Shown: positions 42,048 through 52,346, counted from the stretch's first letter. The stretch is DNA of 64,000 bases from Pseudomonas sp. Q1-7 (GCF_028010285.1 NZ_CP116304.1:753501-817500); one strand, 5' to 3'. Translations and numbers: made by a program. The notes: a model not told the origin generated them from the sequence alone.

Positions 42048-43793
42048 ATGAAGACAGTTGATCCGATTACCCTCGCGGTTGTCCGAGGTGCGCTGGAAAC
42101 CGCGCAACGGGAGATGACCCTGACCCTGGAAAAGACCGGCCGCTCCAGCGTATTCAACCTGGCCCACGACTATTCCAACTCCCTGTTCGATCACCTCCCG
42201 GAGATGATCCTCCAGGGCCAGGACATTCCCATCCACCTGGGTTCGCTGATCCCCGCCATGAAGTGCGTGGCCGAATTTTTCGGCGACGACATCGCCGAAG
42301 GCGACGTGATCTATCACAACGACCCGGCCTACAAGGGCAGCCACATCCTCGACTGCTGCATGTACAAGCCGGTGTTCTACGAGGGCGAGCTGGTGTTCTG
42401 GACCGTCTGCAAGGGCCACCTCACCGATGTCGGCGGCCCGGTGCCGGCGGGTTACAACCCGGACGCCAAGGAGATCTACGCCGAAGGCCTGCGCATCCCG
42501 CCGGTGAAGCTCTGGGAGCAGGGCAAGCGCCGCGAGGACGTGATCAATTTCATGCTCACCAACATGCGCGCCCGCCCCTACCAGGAAGGCGACCTCAACG
42601 CCCAGTACGGCGCCTGCTCCGTGGGCGAGCGCCACCTGTTGGAGCTGCTGGACAAGTACGGTGTGGACGAAGTGCGCGCCTGCATCGCCGAGCTGAAGAA
42701 CATGGCCGACCGCCACATGCGCGCGCTGCTGCGGGACGTGCCGGACGGCCACTACAGTGGCACCGCCGTGCTGGAGGACTCCGGCCACGGGCTGGGCGAA
42801 CTGGCCATCACCGCCCATGTGGAAATCCGTGGCGACGAGGCCCATATCCGCATCGAGAGCCCACCCCAGGTGCCCTATTTCATCAACTCCTACGAGGGCA
42901 ACTCGGTCTCCGGGGTGTACCTCGGGCTGATGATGTTCGCCCAGGTGGCGCCGCCCTATAACGAAGGGCTGTACCGTTGCGTGACGGTGGACGTTGGCCC
43001 CCGCGGGACGCTCTGCAACGCCGAGGAACCGGCGCCCCACGTCAACTGCACCACCACCCCCATGGAAACCCTGGCCGACGCCGTGCGCCAGGCCCTGGAA
43101 CAAGCCTCGCCCAACCGCGTCACCGCGTCCTGGGGCCACGCCAGTGGCATCAACATCGCCGGCCACGACCCGCGCAATGGCGGCAGCGAGTACGTCACCA
43201 TGGTGCTCGCCTCGGTCATCGCCGGGGCCGGCGCCAACAAAGTGATGGACGGCTGGCACGCCTGCGGGCCGCTGTGCTGCTTCGGCGCCCTGATGAGCGG
43301 TGACATCGAACTGCTGGAACACGCCTACCCCGTGCTGATTCACCGCTACAGCCTGATGGCCGACAGCGGTGGCGCCGGTGAATTCCGCGGTGGCTCGGGC
43401 ACTCGCCTGGAGATCGAACCCCTGGAGCATGCGATGACCGTGGTCGGCTTCGGTGAAGGCCGCCAATTGCCGACCGCCGGAGCTGCCGGCGCCCGCAACG
43501 CCCTGCTGGCCCCCAAGCTCGGCCGCCTGATCCACCGCCATGCCGACGGCGAGGAAGACCACTACATCCAGAACCCGATGCTCACCGTGCAGCCGGGCGA
43601 GCGGATCATCAACGTCAACCCCGGTGGCGGCGGCTACGGCGACCCCTTGCGCCGTCCAGTGGCGGCGGTGCTGCAAGACGTACGCAACGGACTGGTTTCG
43701 CCTCAAGGCGCGGCACTGGAATACGGCGTGACCCTCGACGCCGACGGCCACCTCGACGAAGCCGCCACCCGCGCCGCCCGCGCCCAGTTCTGA
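42048..43793 (+). CDS. hyuB: Hydantoinase B / 5-oxoprolinase subunit HyuB
   Basis: The 581-residue protein is a HyuB-type subunit: VDPITLAVVRGALETAQREM at the start, HDYSNSLFDHLPEMILQGQD, the metal-binding style HNDPAYKGSHILDCCMY, and the C-terminal NVNPGGGGYGDPLRRP. With HyuA it forms an ATP-dependent amidohydrolase that opens hydantoins or 5-oxoproline-like rings in the cytoplasm. hyuA follows after 14 bp. The gene order B then A is the reverse of many loci. The specific ring substrate cannot be inferred from sequence. Confidence 0.92.
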   Translation: MKTVDPITLAVVRGALETAQREMTLTLEKTGRSSVFNLAHDYSNSLFDHLPEMILQGQDIPIHLGSLIPAMKCVAEFFGDDIAEGDVIYHNDPAYKGSHILDCCMYKPVFYEGELVFWTVCKGHLTDVGGPVPAGYNPDAKEIYAEGLRIPPVKLWEQGKRREDVINFMLTNMRARPYQEGDLNAQYGACSVGERHLLELLDKYGVDEVRACIAELKNMADRHMRALLRDVPDGHYSGTAVLEDSGHGLGELAITAHVEIRGDEAHIRIESPPQVPYFINSYEGNSVSGVYLGLMMFAQVAPPYNEGLYRCVTVDVGPRGTLCNAEEPAPHVNCTTTPMETLADAVRQALEQASPNRVTASWGHASGINIAGHDPRNGGSEYVTMVLASVIAGAGANKVMDGWHACGPLCCFGALMSGDIELLEHAYPVLIHRYSLMADSGGAGEFRGGSGTRLEIEPLEHAMTVVGFGEGRQLPTAGAAGARNALLAPKLGRLIHRHADGEEDHYIQNPMLTVQPGERIINVNPGGGGYGDPLRRPVAAVLQDVRNGLVSPQGAALEYGVTLDADGHLDEAATRAARAQF

Positions 43794-43807
43794 CCCGGAG
43801 ATCCGAC

Positions 43808-45892
43808 ATGCGTAACCAATATCGCCTGGGCATCGATGCCGGCGGCACCTTCACCGATTTCATCCTGGCCGACCGCGACGGCGGCGTGCAGTTGTTCAAG
43901 GCCCCCTCCACGCCGCAAGACGGCACCCTGGCCATCCGCGCCGGCCTCGCGCAAATCGCCGACGCCACGGGCCGCACCCCGGCGGACATCATTGCCAACT
44001 GCGACCTGTGCATCAACGGCACCACCGTGGCCCTCAACGCGCTGATCGAGCGCACTGGCGTCAAGGTCGGCCTGCTCTGCACTGACGGCCACGAAGACAG
44101 CCTGGAAATCCGCCTCGGCCATAAGGAAGAAGGTCACCGCTACGACGCGCATTATCCGCCGGCCCACATGCTGGTGCCGCGTCACCTGCGTCGCCCCATC
44201 GGCGGCCGCATTCTCGGCGACGGCCGTGAGCACAGCCCGCTGGACGAGCGCGCGGTGCGCGAAGCCATCGAGTACTTCCGCGCCGAAGGCGTGGAGGCCG
44301 TGGCCATCTCCTTCGTCTGGTCGGTACGCAATCCCAGCCACGAAAAGCGCGCCGCCGAACTGGTCCGCGCCGCCCTGCCAGGGGTGTTCGTCTGCACCGG
44401 GGTCGACGTGTTCCCGCAGATCCGCGAGTACACCCGCACCTCCACTACCGTGGTCAACGCCTACCTGAGCCCGGTGATGGCCCGCTACGTCGAGCGCATC
44501 GACATGCTCTTCGAGGAACTTGGCGCCCAGCAACCCGTGCGCTACTTCCAGTCCAACGGCGGCCTGGCGCCAGGCCATGTGATGCGCGACCGCGCGGTGA
44601 ACGCCATCAACTCCGGCCCGGCCTCGGCGCCCCAGGCCGGACTTTCCGTGGCGCGCCCCTTCGGCATCGACAACGTCATCACCGTGGACATGGGCGGTAC
44701 CTCGTTTGACATCACCCTGACCAACGCCGGCCGCACCAACTTCAGCAAGGACGTGGACTTCCTCCGTCAGCGCATCGGCGTGCCAATGATCCAGGTGGAA
44801 ACCCTCGGCGCCGGCGGCGGCTCCATCGCTCATCTGGATGAGTTCGGCATGCTCCAGGTCGGTCCCCGCAGCGCCGGCGCCAAGCCGGGCCCGGTGTGCT
44901 ATGGCAAGGGTGGCACCGAACCCACTGTCACCGACGCCAACCTGGCCTTGGGCTACCTGCCCGACGGCGCCCTGCTGGGCGGCAGTATCCGCCTCAACCG
45001 CCAAGCGGCGTTGGACGCCATCCGCAGCCGGATCGCCGATCCCCTGGGCATCAGCGTCGAGCGCGCGGCCTTCGGTATCACCACCCTGGTGAATCTGAAC
45101 ATGGTCAACGGTATCCGCCGCGTCTCCATCGAGCGCGGCCATGACCCCCGCGACTTTGCCCTGATTGGCGCGGGCGGTGCGGCCGGAATGCACGTGGTAC
45201 GTCTGGCGGAAGAGATCGGCATGCAGACCGTGCTGATCCCCAAGGTGGCCTCGGGCCTCTGCGCCTTCGGCCAGATCCTCTCGGACGTGCGCTACGACCA
45301 GCTCACCAGCCTGCCCATGCGCCTGGACACCGGCCATGTGGACCTGCCGCAACTCAACCGCGCCCTGACCGAACTGCGCCAGCAAGGCCTGGTGAACCTG
45401 CGGGACGATGGCTTTGGTGACGAAGCCAGCAGTTGCCACTACACCCTGGAAATGCGCTACCTCGGGCAGATCCACGAATGCAGCGTGGAACTGGAACGCC
45501 ATCAACTGGACGAAGCGAGCCTGGCAGAGCTGATCGAGTCCTTCCACAGCCGCCATCGCACCCTCTACTCCTACGCGGAACCGGAAAACCCGGTGGAGCT
45601 GGTGAACCTGGAGTGCTCGGTGATCGGCCACCTGCCACGTCCGCCGCAGCCGGAGTTGCAAGGTCCGCCCCACCCGCCGGCGCCCGTACCGGACAGCCTG
45701 CGCCCGATGCTCTTCAGCGCCGATGGCGACTGGCAGTCCACCGCAGTGTTCAACGGCAACCGCCTGCTGCCGGGCCAGACCGTGCAGGGCCCCTGCGTGA
45801 TCGAGGAAGACACCACCAATATCGTGGTGCCTCCGGGTTGGCAGGCGACCCTGGAGCCGTCGGCTACCTACCGGGTGACGCGCGGCGCTTGA
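43808..45892 (+). CDS. hyuA: Hydantoinase A / 5-oxoprolinase subunit HyuA
   Basis: This protein of 694 residues belongs to the HyuA family. The nucleotide-binding GIDAGGTFTDFILADRDG opens the ASKHA-like fold. INGTTVALNALIERTGVKVG, FQSNGGLAPGHVMRDRAVNA and ITVDMGGTSFDITLTNAGR follow. It phosphorylates or activates the substrate ring so that HyuB can hydrolyse it. The ATG at 43808 follows GGAG. It is the last enzyme gene of the locus. The AraC regulator starts about 146 bp downstream. Confidence 0.92.
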   Translation: MRNQYRLGIDAGGTFTDFILADRDGGVQLFKAPSTPQDGTLAIRAGLAQIADATGRTPADIIANCDLCINGTTVALNALIERTGVKVGLLCTDGHEDSLEIRLGHKEEGHRYDAHYPPAHMLVPRHLRRPIGGRILGDGREHSPLDERAVREAIEYFRAEGVEAVAISFVWSVRNPSHEKRAAELVRAALPGVFVCTGVDVFPQIREYTRTSTTVVNAYLSPVMARYVERIDMLFEELGAQQPVRYFQSNGGLAPGHVMRDRAVNAINSGPASAPQAGLSVARPFGIDNVITVDMGGTSFDITLTNAGRTNFSKDVDFLRQRIGVPMIQVETLGAGGGSIAHLDEFGMLQVGPRSAGAKPGPVCYGKGGTEPTVTDANLALGYLPDGALLGGSIRLNRQAALDAIRSRIADPLGISVERAAFGITTLVNLNMVNGIRRVSIERGHDPRDFALIGAGGAAGMHVVRLAEEIGMQTVLIPKVASGLCAFGQILSDVRYDQLTSLPMRLDTGHVDLPQLNRALTELRQQGLVNLRDDGFGDEASSCHYTLEMRYLGQIHECSVELERHQLDEASLAELIESFHSRHRTLYSYAEPENPVELVNLECSVIGHLPRPPQPELQGPPHPPAPVPDSLRPMLFSADGDWQSTAVFNGNRLLPGQTVQGPCVIEEDTTNIVVPPGWQATLEPSATYRVTRGA

Positions 45893-46038
45893 TGTTACGT
45901 ACCACCACGTCGATCATCGGCGTGTTCCCAGCCCGGCAGCCTTGCGCTGCCGGGCTGTTCGACAATAACAAGAGCTGCTTGAGTAGCTTGCTTGCAGTTC
46001 CTTTTTTCAATGCTGCCCTCTTTGAAAAAGGACAAACC

Positions 46039-46995
46039 ATGCCCACAGAACTATCGACCCACGGCTGGTCGCTGCCTGAACGCCAGGCGCGCTGGGCCGA
46101 GGCCATCAGCGATACCTATTTCGCCCTGAGCCTCGAGTTCGCCCCCGAACAGCCCTTCGACGGCCACCTACAACGCTGGAGCACTCCCAGCACCGCCCTC
46201 AGCCTGTCGCGCCTGCGTTCCAGCCAACTGGGCTATTCCCGCAGCAAGGCGCAGATCGACCAGGACCACGACGCCTTCTACTTGGTGACCGTGCCCCGCT
46301 GTGCCGACGTGCACTTCGAGCAGGACGGCCGCGAGCTGAGTTGCAGCCCCGGCGGGTTCATCATCGAACGGGGCGACGCGCCCTACCGATTCCACTACGG
46401 CGCGGACAACGATCTCTGGGTGCTCAAGCTGCCAGAGCGCGCCCTCAAGGGACATCTGCGCGGCCCGGAGCGTTACACCCGCTACTGCTTCGACGCGACC
46501 CAGGGCTTGGGCCGCATCTTCGTCGAACAACTGGACCTCTGCGCTCGCCACTTCGAAGGCTGCCCGACGGCCGCCCGCCACCTGCTGCTTGAACAGGCCA
46601 TGTCCACCCTGTTGCTGGCACTGCAGCAGGACGAGCGGGTGCTCGGCAGCGAAGGCTCCAACCTCAGCACCCTGCACCTGACGCGCGTCGAGCAGTACGT
46701 GCGACAGAACCTCGGCGACCCCGACCTCTCGCCCCAGTCCATCGCCAGCGCCTGCGGCCTGTCCCTGCGCTACCTCCACAAGCTGTTCGCCAGCACCCCC
46801 TACTCCCTGGGCGAATGGGTACGCCAGCAACGTCTGGAGGCGGTCCACCGCCAACTGCGCGACCCTCATTGCCACCAGTCCATCGGCGAACTGGCCTTCC
46901 GCTGGGGCTTCAGCGACCAGGCCCAGTTCACCCGTGCCTTCCGTCAGCAATTTGGTTGTACGGCTCGCGAAGTTCGCGGCACCCGCCCTCACTGA
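46039..46995 (+). CDS. AraC-family transcriptional regulator
   Basis: This protein of 318 residues has an AraC_binding_2-type N-terminal domain (FALSLEFAPEQPFDGHLQRW, then QDHDAFYLVTVPRCADVHFE). The C-terminal AraC double helix-turn-helix at ~215-315 contains VEQYVRQNLGDPDLSPQSIA and the second helix IGELAFRWGFSDQAQFTRAF. The ATG at 46039 is preceded by AAAAAGGA. As the only regulator in the permease-porin-hyuBA locus, it probably activates that locus in response to its substrate. It has its own 146-bp upstream region after hyuA. Confidence 0.9.
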   Translation: MPTELSTHGWSLPERQARWAEAISDTYFALSLEFAPEQPFDGHLQRWSTPSTALSLSRLRSSQLGYSRSKAQIDQDHDAFYLVTVPRCADVHFEQDGRELSCSPGGFIIERGDAPYRFHYGADNDLWVLKLPERALKGHLRGPERYTRYCFDATQGLGRIFVEQLDLCARHFEGCPTAARHLLLEQAMSTLLLALQQDERVLGSEGSNLSTLHLTRVEQYVRQNLGDPDLSPQSIASACGLSLRYLHKLFASTPYSLGEWVRQQRLEAVHRQLRDPHCHQSIGELAFRWGFSDQAQFTRAFRQQFGCTAREVRGTRPH

Positions 46996-47098
46996 TCCCC
47001 AGGGAATCGCTCTGATAACGAGGCGGTCCATCCCTTGTGGGAGGTGAACTTATTCGCCAAGGATGGCGGAGCGAGCGAGGCGGGTAGACATCGTTAGT

Positions 47099-47129
47099 TT
47101 GCCAATACCCTCTTATTGCGTCGTATAGC
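47099..47129 (+). promoter_or_regulatory. Possible promoter for the trpGDC operon
   Basis: TTGCCA (47099-47104) and TATAGC (47124-47129) are separated by 19 bp, longer than the optimal 17. They lie about 45 bp before the leader peptide start. This is the best sigma-70-like match seen in the region but it is weak. Confidence 0.3.
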
Positions 47130-47171
47130 TCGCTCCGCTACTGTGGCCAGATCGCAACGCGAGATATCGCC

Positions 47172-47240
47172 GTGAACTCCAGCAGCACCCTCCAGATGCG
47201 CGTCATCAAGGCCCACGCCCGTTGGCGCTGGCGCGTCTGA
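47172..47240 (+). CDS. trpL: Trp leader peptide for trpGDC attenuation
   Basis: A 22-codon frame from GTG 47172 to TGA 47240 encodes MNSSSTLQMRVIKAHARWRWRV. It has two Trp codons (TGG CGC TGG) near its end and is followed at once by a GC hairpin with a T-rich tail. Trp codons are rare, so a pair in such a short frame in front of trpG suggests a ribosome-stalling leader peptide. Attenuation of trpGDC is known in Pseudomonas putida. The ribosome site (GAGA) is weak. A chance frame cannot be excluded without expression data. Confidence 0.6.
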   Translation: MNSSSTLQMRVIKAHARWRWRV

Positions 47241-47251
47241 CGTCCCCCTCG

Positions 47252-47276
47252 CCGGCTTGGCCGGTCCGTCTTTGTT
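47252..47276 (+). terminator. Candidate trp attenuator hairpin
   Basis: CCGGC-TTG-GCCGG (47252-47264) is followed by TCCGTCTTTGTT. It is 11 bases after the leader peptide stop. The stem is short and the T-run broken, so a competing antiterminator structure with the downstream GGCCGACGGCC (47293-47303) is possible. Confidence 0.45.
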
Positions 47277-47407
47277 CGCTCCTGTTTTGCCTGGCCGACG
47301 GCCCTATCCCCAACCCCATGTAGCGACAGAAAAAGTGGGTACATATGCGGGTATTGAAGCAGGAAGAATTGATTGAAGTACAGTAATATCAAGAGGTTAA
47401 GCTTGAA

Positions 47408-48001
47408 ATGCTGCTGATGATCGACAACTATGACTCCTTTACCTACAACGTGGTGCAGTACTTGGGCGAACTGGGTGCCGACGTTCATGTGATCCGCAAC
47501 GACGAGCTGTCCATCGCCGAGATCGAGGCGCTGAACCCGGAGCGCATCGTCGTCTCCCCCGGCCCCTGTACGCCCAACGAAGCCGGTGTGTCGCTGGATG
47601 TGATTCGCCATTTCGCCGGCAAGCTGCCGATCCTCGGCGTTTGCCTGGGCCACCAGAGCATCGGCCAGGCCTTCGGCGGCGATGTGGTTCGCGCCCGCCA
47701 GGCCATGCACGGCAAGACCAGCCCGGTGTTCCACAAGGACCAGGGCGTTTTCGCGGGCCTGAACCACCCGTTGACCGTCACCCGCTACCACTCCCTGGTG
47801 GTGAAGCTGGAAACCCTGCCCGACGAGCTGGAAATCACGGCCTGGACCCAGCATGAAGACGGCTCGGTGGACGAGATCATGGGGCTGCGTCACAAAACCC
47901 TGAACGTCGAGGGCGTGCAGTTCCATCCGGAGTCCATCCTTACCGAACAAGGCCATGAACTTCTGGCCAACTTCCTCAAGCAGACCGGCGGAGTACGCTG
48001 A
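47408..48001 (+). CDS. trpG: Anthranilate synthase glutamine amidotransferase component
   Basis: This class I glutamine amidotransferase of 197 residues opens [20 protein letters not shown]. It has [11 protein letters not shown], the nucleophile Cys in [15 protein letters not shown], and the His/Glu pair in [13 protein letters not shown]. It supplies ammonia to TrpE for anthranilate synthesis from chorismate. trpE is encoded elsewhere in Pseudomonas. Its last base overlaps the ATG of trpD (TGATG), so the two are coupled. Confidence 0.97.
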   Translation: MLLMIDNYDSFTYNVVQYLGELGADVHVIRNDELSIAEIEALNPERIVVSPGPCTPNEAGVSLDVIRHFAGKLPILGVCLGHQSIGQAFGGDVVRARQAMHGKTSPVFHKDQGVFAGLNHPLTVTRYHSLVVKLETLPDELEITAWTQHEDGSVDEIMGLRHKTLNVEGVQFHPESILTEQGHELLANFLKQTGGVR

Positions 48002-49050
48002 TGGACATCAAGGAAGCCCTGAACCGGGTGGTCAACCAACTGGACCTGACCACCGAAGAAATGCAGGACGTGATGCGCCTGATCATGACCGGCCAGTGCA
48101 CCGACGCGCAGATCGGCGCCTTCCTCATGGGCATGCGCATGAAGAGCGAGACCATCGAGGAAATCGTCGGCGCAGTCGCGGTGATGCGCGAACTGGCCGT
48201 CCGCGTGGAGCTTTCCAGCCTCGACCACGTGGTCGATGTTGTAGGCACCGGCGGCGATGGCGCCAACATCTTCAACGTCTCCTCGGCCGCCACCTTCGTG
48301 GTGGCGGCGGCGGGAGGCAAAGTAGCCAAGCACGGCAACCGCGCGGTGTCCGGCAAGACCGGCAGCGCCGACGTGCTGGAAGCCGCCGGCATCTACCTGG
48401 ACCTGAAGCCCGAGCAGGTGGCGCGTTGCATCGAGAGCATCGGCGTCGGCTTCATGTTCGCCCAGGTCCACCACAAGGCCATGAAACATGCCGCCGGGCC
48501 GCGCCGCGAGCTGGGCCTGCGTACCCTGTTCAACATGCTCGGCCCGCTTACGAATCCGGCTGGTGTGAAGCATCAGGTGGTCGGCGTGTTCAGTCAGGCG
48601 CTGTGCCGCCCATTGGCCGAGGTGCTCAAGCGCCTGGGCAGCGAACACATCCTGGTGGTGCATTCGAAGGACGGTCTGGATGAACTGAGCCTCGCGGCGC
48701 CGACCCATATCGCCGAGCTGAAGGACGGCGAAGTGACCGAGTACCAGATCCAGCCCGAGGACTTCGGCATCAAGAGCCAGAGCCTGATCGGCCTGACCGT
48801 GGGCAGCCCGCAGGAGTCCCTTGAGCTGATCCGCGACGCCCTGGGCAAACGCAGGACCGAGCAGGGCCAGAAGGCCGCCGACATGATCGTGCTGAACGCC
48901 GGGGCGGCCCTGTACGCCGCTGACCTGGCTGGCAGCCTGAAAGAAGGTGTGCGCCTGGCGCAGGACGCCCTGCACACCGGCCTGGCCCGCGAAAAACTGG
49001 ACGAGCTGGCCTCCTTTACCGCGGTGTTCCGAGTGGAGAATGAAGCGTGA
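48001..49050 (+). CDS. trpD: Anthranilate phosphoribosyltransferase
   Basis: The 349-residue enzyme has the PRPP-binding loop [19 protein letters not shown]. The conserved [19 protein letters not shown] and [20 protein letters not shown] follow. It transfers phosphoribose from PRPP to anthranilate, the second step of tryptophan synthesis. It is the middle gene of trpGDC, overlapping trpG by one base and trpC by four. Its length and motifs are normal. Confidence 0.97.
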   Translation: MDIKEALNRVVNQLDLTTEEMQDVMRLIMTGQCTDAQIGAFLMGMRMKSETIEEIVGAVAVMRELAVRVELSSLDHVVDVVGTGGDGANIFNVSSAATFVVAAAGGKVAKHGNRAVSGKTGSADVLEAAGIYLDLKPEQVARCIESIGVGFMFAQVHHKAMKHAAGPRRELGLRTLFNMLGPLTNPAGVKHQVVGVFSQALCRPLAEVLKRLGSEHILVVHSKDGLDELSLAAPTHIAELKDGEVTEYQIQPEDFGIKSQSLIGLTVGSPQESLELIRDALGKRRTEQGQKAADMIVLNAGAALYAADLAGSLKEGVRLAQDALHTGLAREKLDELASFTAVFRVENEA

Positions 49051-49883
49051 GCATCCCAACCGTTCTTGAGAAGATCCTGGCCCGCAAGGCCGAGGAAGTC
49101 GCCGAGCGTCGTGCCCGCGTCTCCCTGGCCGAGGTCGATGCCTTGGCCCGCGCCGCCGACGCGCCTCGTGGTTTCGCCCGTGCGCTGCTGGAGCGCGCCG
49201 CGCGCCATGAGCCAGCGGTGATCGCCGAGGTGAAGAAGGCGTCGCCGAGCAAGGGTGTGCTGCGCGAGCACTTCGTCCCCGCGCAGATTGCCAAGAGCTA
49301 TGAGGCAGGCGGTGCGGCCTGCCTCTCGGTGCTGACCGATGTGGACTTTTTCCAGGGCGCCGACGCCTACCTGCAGGAAGCCCGTGCGGCCTGCTCGCTG
49401 CCGGTGATTCGCAAGGACTTCCTGATCGACTCCTACCAGGTGGTCGAAGCCCGCGCCCTCGGCGCCGACTGCATCCTGCTGATCGTTGCCGCGCTGGAAG
49501 ACGCGCGGATGAAGGAGCTGGCGGCCGCCGCCAAGGACGTCGGCCTCGACGTGCTGGTGGAAGTGCACGACAGCGACGAACTGGATCGCGCGCTGAGCTG
49601 CCTGGATACCCCGCTGGTGGGCATCAACAACCGCAACCTGCACAGTTTCGAGGTCAGCCTGGAAACCACCCTTGACCTGCTGCCGCGCATCCCGCGCGAC
49701 CGCCTGGTGGTCACCGAGAGCGGTATCCTCAATCGCGCCGATGTCGAGCTGATGGAAGTCAGCGGCGTCTACGCGTTCCTGGTGGGGGAGGCCTTCATGC
49801 GGGCCGAGGAGCCGGGCAGCGAGCTGGGGCGGCTGTTCTTCCCCGAACGCCATCGCGTGGTGGCGCGCGCCGATCCGGAGTGA
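49047..49883 (+). CDS. trpC: Indole-3-glycerol phosphate synthase
   Basis: This TIM-barrel protein of 278 residues has the TrpC motifs [54 protein letters not shown] and [16 protein letters not shown], with catalytic Lys and Glu residues preserved. It closes the indole ring of the carboxyphenylaminodeoxyribulose phosphate intermediate. It is mono-functional, without a fused TrpF, as in other pseudomonads. A bidirectional terminator follows 20 bp after the stop. Confidence 0.97.
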   Translation: MSIPTVLEKILARKAEEVAERRARVSLAEVDALARAADAPRGFARALLERAARHEPAVIAEVKKASPSKGVLREHFVPAQIAKSYEAGGAACLSVLTDVDFFQGADAYLQEARAACSLPVIRKDFLIDSYQVVEARALGADCILLIVAALEDARMKELAAAAKDVGLDVLVEVHDSDELDRALSCLDTPLVGINNRNLHSFEVSLETTLDLLPRIPRDRLVVTESGILNRADVELMEVSGVYAFLVGEAFMRAEEPGSELGRLFFPERHRVVARADPE

Positions 49884-49903
49884 TCCGGCCGTTTTCCAGG
49901 CAT

Positions 49904-49932
49904 GAAAAAGCCGGCTTGCGCCGGCTTTTTCA
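49904..49932. terminator. Bidirectional terminator between trpC and vfr
   Basis: GAAAAAGCCGGC-TTGC-GCCGGCTTTTTC is a near-perfect stem with A/T runs on both sides, so it can end transcription of trpGDC and of vfr. Confidence 0.93.
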
Positions 49933-49941
49933 TTCGGGGCT

Positions 49942-50586
49942 TCAGCGGGTGCCGAAGACCACCATCGTCTTGCCTTTCACGTGCACCAGGCCCTGTTCCT
50001 CCAGGCTTTTCAGCACGCGGCCGACCATCTCGCGGGAGCAACCGACGATGCGGCCGATTTCCTGTCGGGTGATCTTGATCTGCATACCGTCGGGGTGGGT
50101 CATGGCGTCGGGTTGCTTGCACAGATCGAGCAGCGTCCGCGCCACGCGGCCGGTGACGTCCAGGAAAGCCAGGTCACCCACCTTGCGCGTGGTGTTGCGC
50201 AAGCGGTCGGCCATCTGGCTGCCCAGGGCGTAGAGGATTTCAGGGTCCTGCTGGGTGAGCTCGCGGAACTTGGCATAGCTCAGCTCCGCCACTTCGCATT
50301 CGGTCTTGGCGCGGACCCAGGCGCTGCGCTCCTTCTCGGAGCCTTCCTTGTCGAACAGGCCCATCTCGCCGAAGAAGTCGCCGGCGTTGAGGTAGGCGAT
50401 GATCATCTCGCGACCGTCGTCATCCTCAATCAGGATGGTGACGGAGCCTTTGATGATGAAGAACAGCGTTTCGCAACGATCGCCCGCATAGATGATGGTG
50501 CTCTTGGCGGTGTAGCGGCGGCGGTGACAATGCGCGAGTAGTTTGTCCAGGCTCTTTATTTTTGGTGTGAGGGTAATTGCGACCAT
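49942..50586 (-). CDS. vfr: Vfr, cAMP-binding CRP-family regulator
   Basis: This protein of 214 residues, the usual Vfr length, has the cAMP-binding beta roll ([40 protein letters not shown]) and the C-terminal helix-turn-helix [20 protein letters not shown]. Vfr is a global regulator of virulence and quorum-sensing genes in P. aeruginosa and is conserved with a broader role in other pseudomonads. The ATG at 50586 gives MVAITLTP. It is convergent with trpC. Confidence 0.97.
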   Translation of the reverse strand: MVAITLTPKIKSLDKLLAHCHRRRYTAKSTIIYAGDRCETLFFIIKGSVTILIEDDDGREMIIAYLNAGDFFGEMGLFDKEGSEKERSAWVRAKTECEVAELSYAKFRELTQQDPEILYALGSQMADRLRNTTRKVGDLAFLDVTGRVARTLLDLCKQPDAMTHPDGMQIKITRQEIGRIVGCSREMVGRVLKSLEEQGLVHVKGKTMVVFGTR

Positions 50587-50812
50587 GCCCGAGTCCCGAA
50601 AAAGAGAAGGTAAGCCTTTGTCCAACAGGCAATTTTCTAATAGTTGTCCGGCCAAGTGTGCCAGTAATCCGGCGCCAGCTTAACAGACACCCCCGAATCG
50701 ACAACGTGAATTTGCGACGCAGCTAACACCTGCTTCGGAACTCTACGAGGTCCGGTGAGGAAAATTCGCTGTGATAAGCTACCGCACCTTTTTCCGAGCG
50801 GAGTTCCAGGCG

Positions 50813-51238
50813 ATGAAAGCACGCATCCAATGGGCGGGCGAAGCCCTGTTCCTTGGCGAATCCGGCAGCGGCCACGCGGTGGTGATGGACGGCCCGCCCG
50901 AGTCCGGTGGCCGCAACCTGGGTGTGCGCCCCATGGAAATGCTGCTGCTCGGCCTGGGTGGCTGCACCAACTTCGATGTGGTGAGCATCCTGAAGAAGTC
51001 GCGGCAGCCGGTGGAAAGCTGCGAGGCGTTCCTCGATGCCGAACGCTCCAGCGAGGATCCCAAGGTCTTCACCAGGATCCACGTGCACTTCGTGGTGAAA
51101 GGCCGTGGCCTCAAGGACGCCCAGGTCAAGCGCGCGGTGGAGCTGTCCGCCGAGAAGTACTGCTCGGCCTCCATCATGCTCGGTCGCGCCGGTGTCGAGA
51201 TCACTCACGATTACGAGATCGTCGAACTCGGCGCCTGA
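50813..51238 (+). CDS. OsmC-like (YhfA-type) protein
   Basis: This 141-residue protein starts MKARIQWAGEALFLGESG. It has the OsmC fold with the redox Cys pair in LLLGLGGCTNFDVVSILKKS and SAEKYCSASIMLGRAGVEI. OsmC/Ohr relatives reduce organic peroxides. The YhfA group, which this resembles, has an uncertain substrate. It faces away from vfr, with a shared upstream region of ~225 bp, and its position between vfr and speD is conserved in Pseudomonas. Confidence 0.88.
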   Translation: MKARIQWAGEALFLGESGSGHAVVMDGPPESGGRNLGVRPMEMLLLGLGGCTNFDVVSILKKSRQPVESCEAFLDAERSSEDPKVFTRIHVHFVVKGRGLKDAQVKRAVELSAEKYCSASIMLGRAGVEITHDYEIVELGA

Positions 51239-51487
51239 GCCGCGTTCCGATGGATGGCCGGGATGCGACATCCGGCCATCATATTTGCGCGTCAAACTCT
51301 GGCAGACGGCGCCCGTCGTCTGCATAATTCGCCCCCTTTCAGATTCCGGGGCGCCGGGCCCCGAACCTACGACCACAATCGCCAACGCGAAGAGGTGTAA
51401 ACCGTCCTACGCAGAAGTGTCGTGCGCTTCTGACGGGCATGCTCAACCACGCGGCGGAGCCGCACATGCACAAGAGAGCTCACAACG

Positions 51488-52282
51488 GTGAAAAGCAAAC
51501 TCAAGCTCCACGGGTTCAACAACCTGACGAAGACCTTGAGCTTCAACATCTATGACATCTGCTACGCGGAAACGCCGGAGGACCAGCAGGCCTACGTCCA
51601 GTACATCGACGAAGAGTACGACGCCGAGCGCCTGACCCAGATCCTCACCGACGTGGTGGACATCATCGGTGCCAACATCCTCAACATCGCCCGTCAGGAC
51701 TACGATCCGCAGGGCGCGAGTGTGACTATCCTGATCTCCGAGCAGCCGGTGACCCCCACCGACAGCCAGATCGAGGAGTCGCCCGGCCCGCTGCCGGAAA
51801 CCATCCTGGCGCACCTCGACAAAAGCCACATCACCGTTCACACCTACCCGGAAATCCATCCGGTGTCGGGCATCGCCACCTTCCGGGTGGACATCGATGT
51901 TTCCACCTGCGGTGTGATCTCCCCGCTGAAGGCGCTCAATTACCTGATCCATCAGTTCGACTCGGACATCGTCACCGTGGACTACCGCGTCCGCGGCTTC
52001 ACCCGTGACGTCGAAGGCAAGAAGCACTTCATCGATCACGAGATCAACTCGATCCAGAACTACCTCTCCGACGACACCCAGGACGCCTACCAGATGACGG
52101 ACGTCAACGTGTACCAGGAGAACATGTTCCACACCAAGATGCTGCTCAAGGAGTTCGAACTGGACAACTACCTGTTCGGCGACGCGACCAGCAACCTGAC
52201 CGCCGAGCAGCGCCAGGAAGTCGAGGCGCGCGTGCGCCACGAGATGCTGGAAATCTTCTACGCGCGCAACGTGCCGCACTGA
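51488..52282 (+). CDS. speD: S-adenosylmethionine decarboxylase proenzyme
   Basis: The 264-residue protein is the E. coli-type SpeD. The self-cleavage site is K112-S113 in [19 protein letters not shown], where the Ser becomes the pyruvoyl group. It makes decarboxylated AdoMet for spermidine synthesis. A GTG start at 51488 gives [15 protein letters not shown]. Its 3' flank is disturbed, because an IS3-family element begins 17 bp after the stop, before the terminator that normally follows. Confidence 0.95.
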   Translation: MKSKLKLHGFNNLTKTLSFNIYDICYAETPEDQQAYVQYIDEEYDAERLTQILTDVVDIIGANILNIARQDYDPQGASVTILISEQPVTPTDSQIEESPGPLPETILAHLDKSHITVHTYPEIHPVSGIATFRVDIDVSTCGVISPLKALNYLIHQFDSDIVTVDYRVRGFTRDVEGKKHFIDHEINSIQNYLSDDTQDAYQMTDVNVYQENMFHTKMLLKEFELDNYLFGDATSNLTAEQRQEVEARVRHEMLEIFYARNVPH

Positions 52283-52346
52283 GGCGGTTCCACGCTGGTG
52301 TCTAGTCCTGAAATAGGTTTACACCTATCAGGCCAGGATCCAGACC

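Noticed and set aside
45433..46038. N-terminal extension of the AraC gene into hyuA
   Set aside because: It overlaps hyuA out of frame; the ATG at 46039 has a good ribosome site and gives a normal AraC length.
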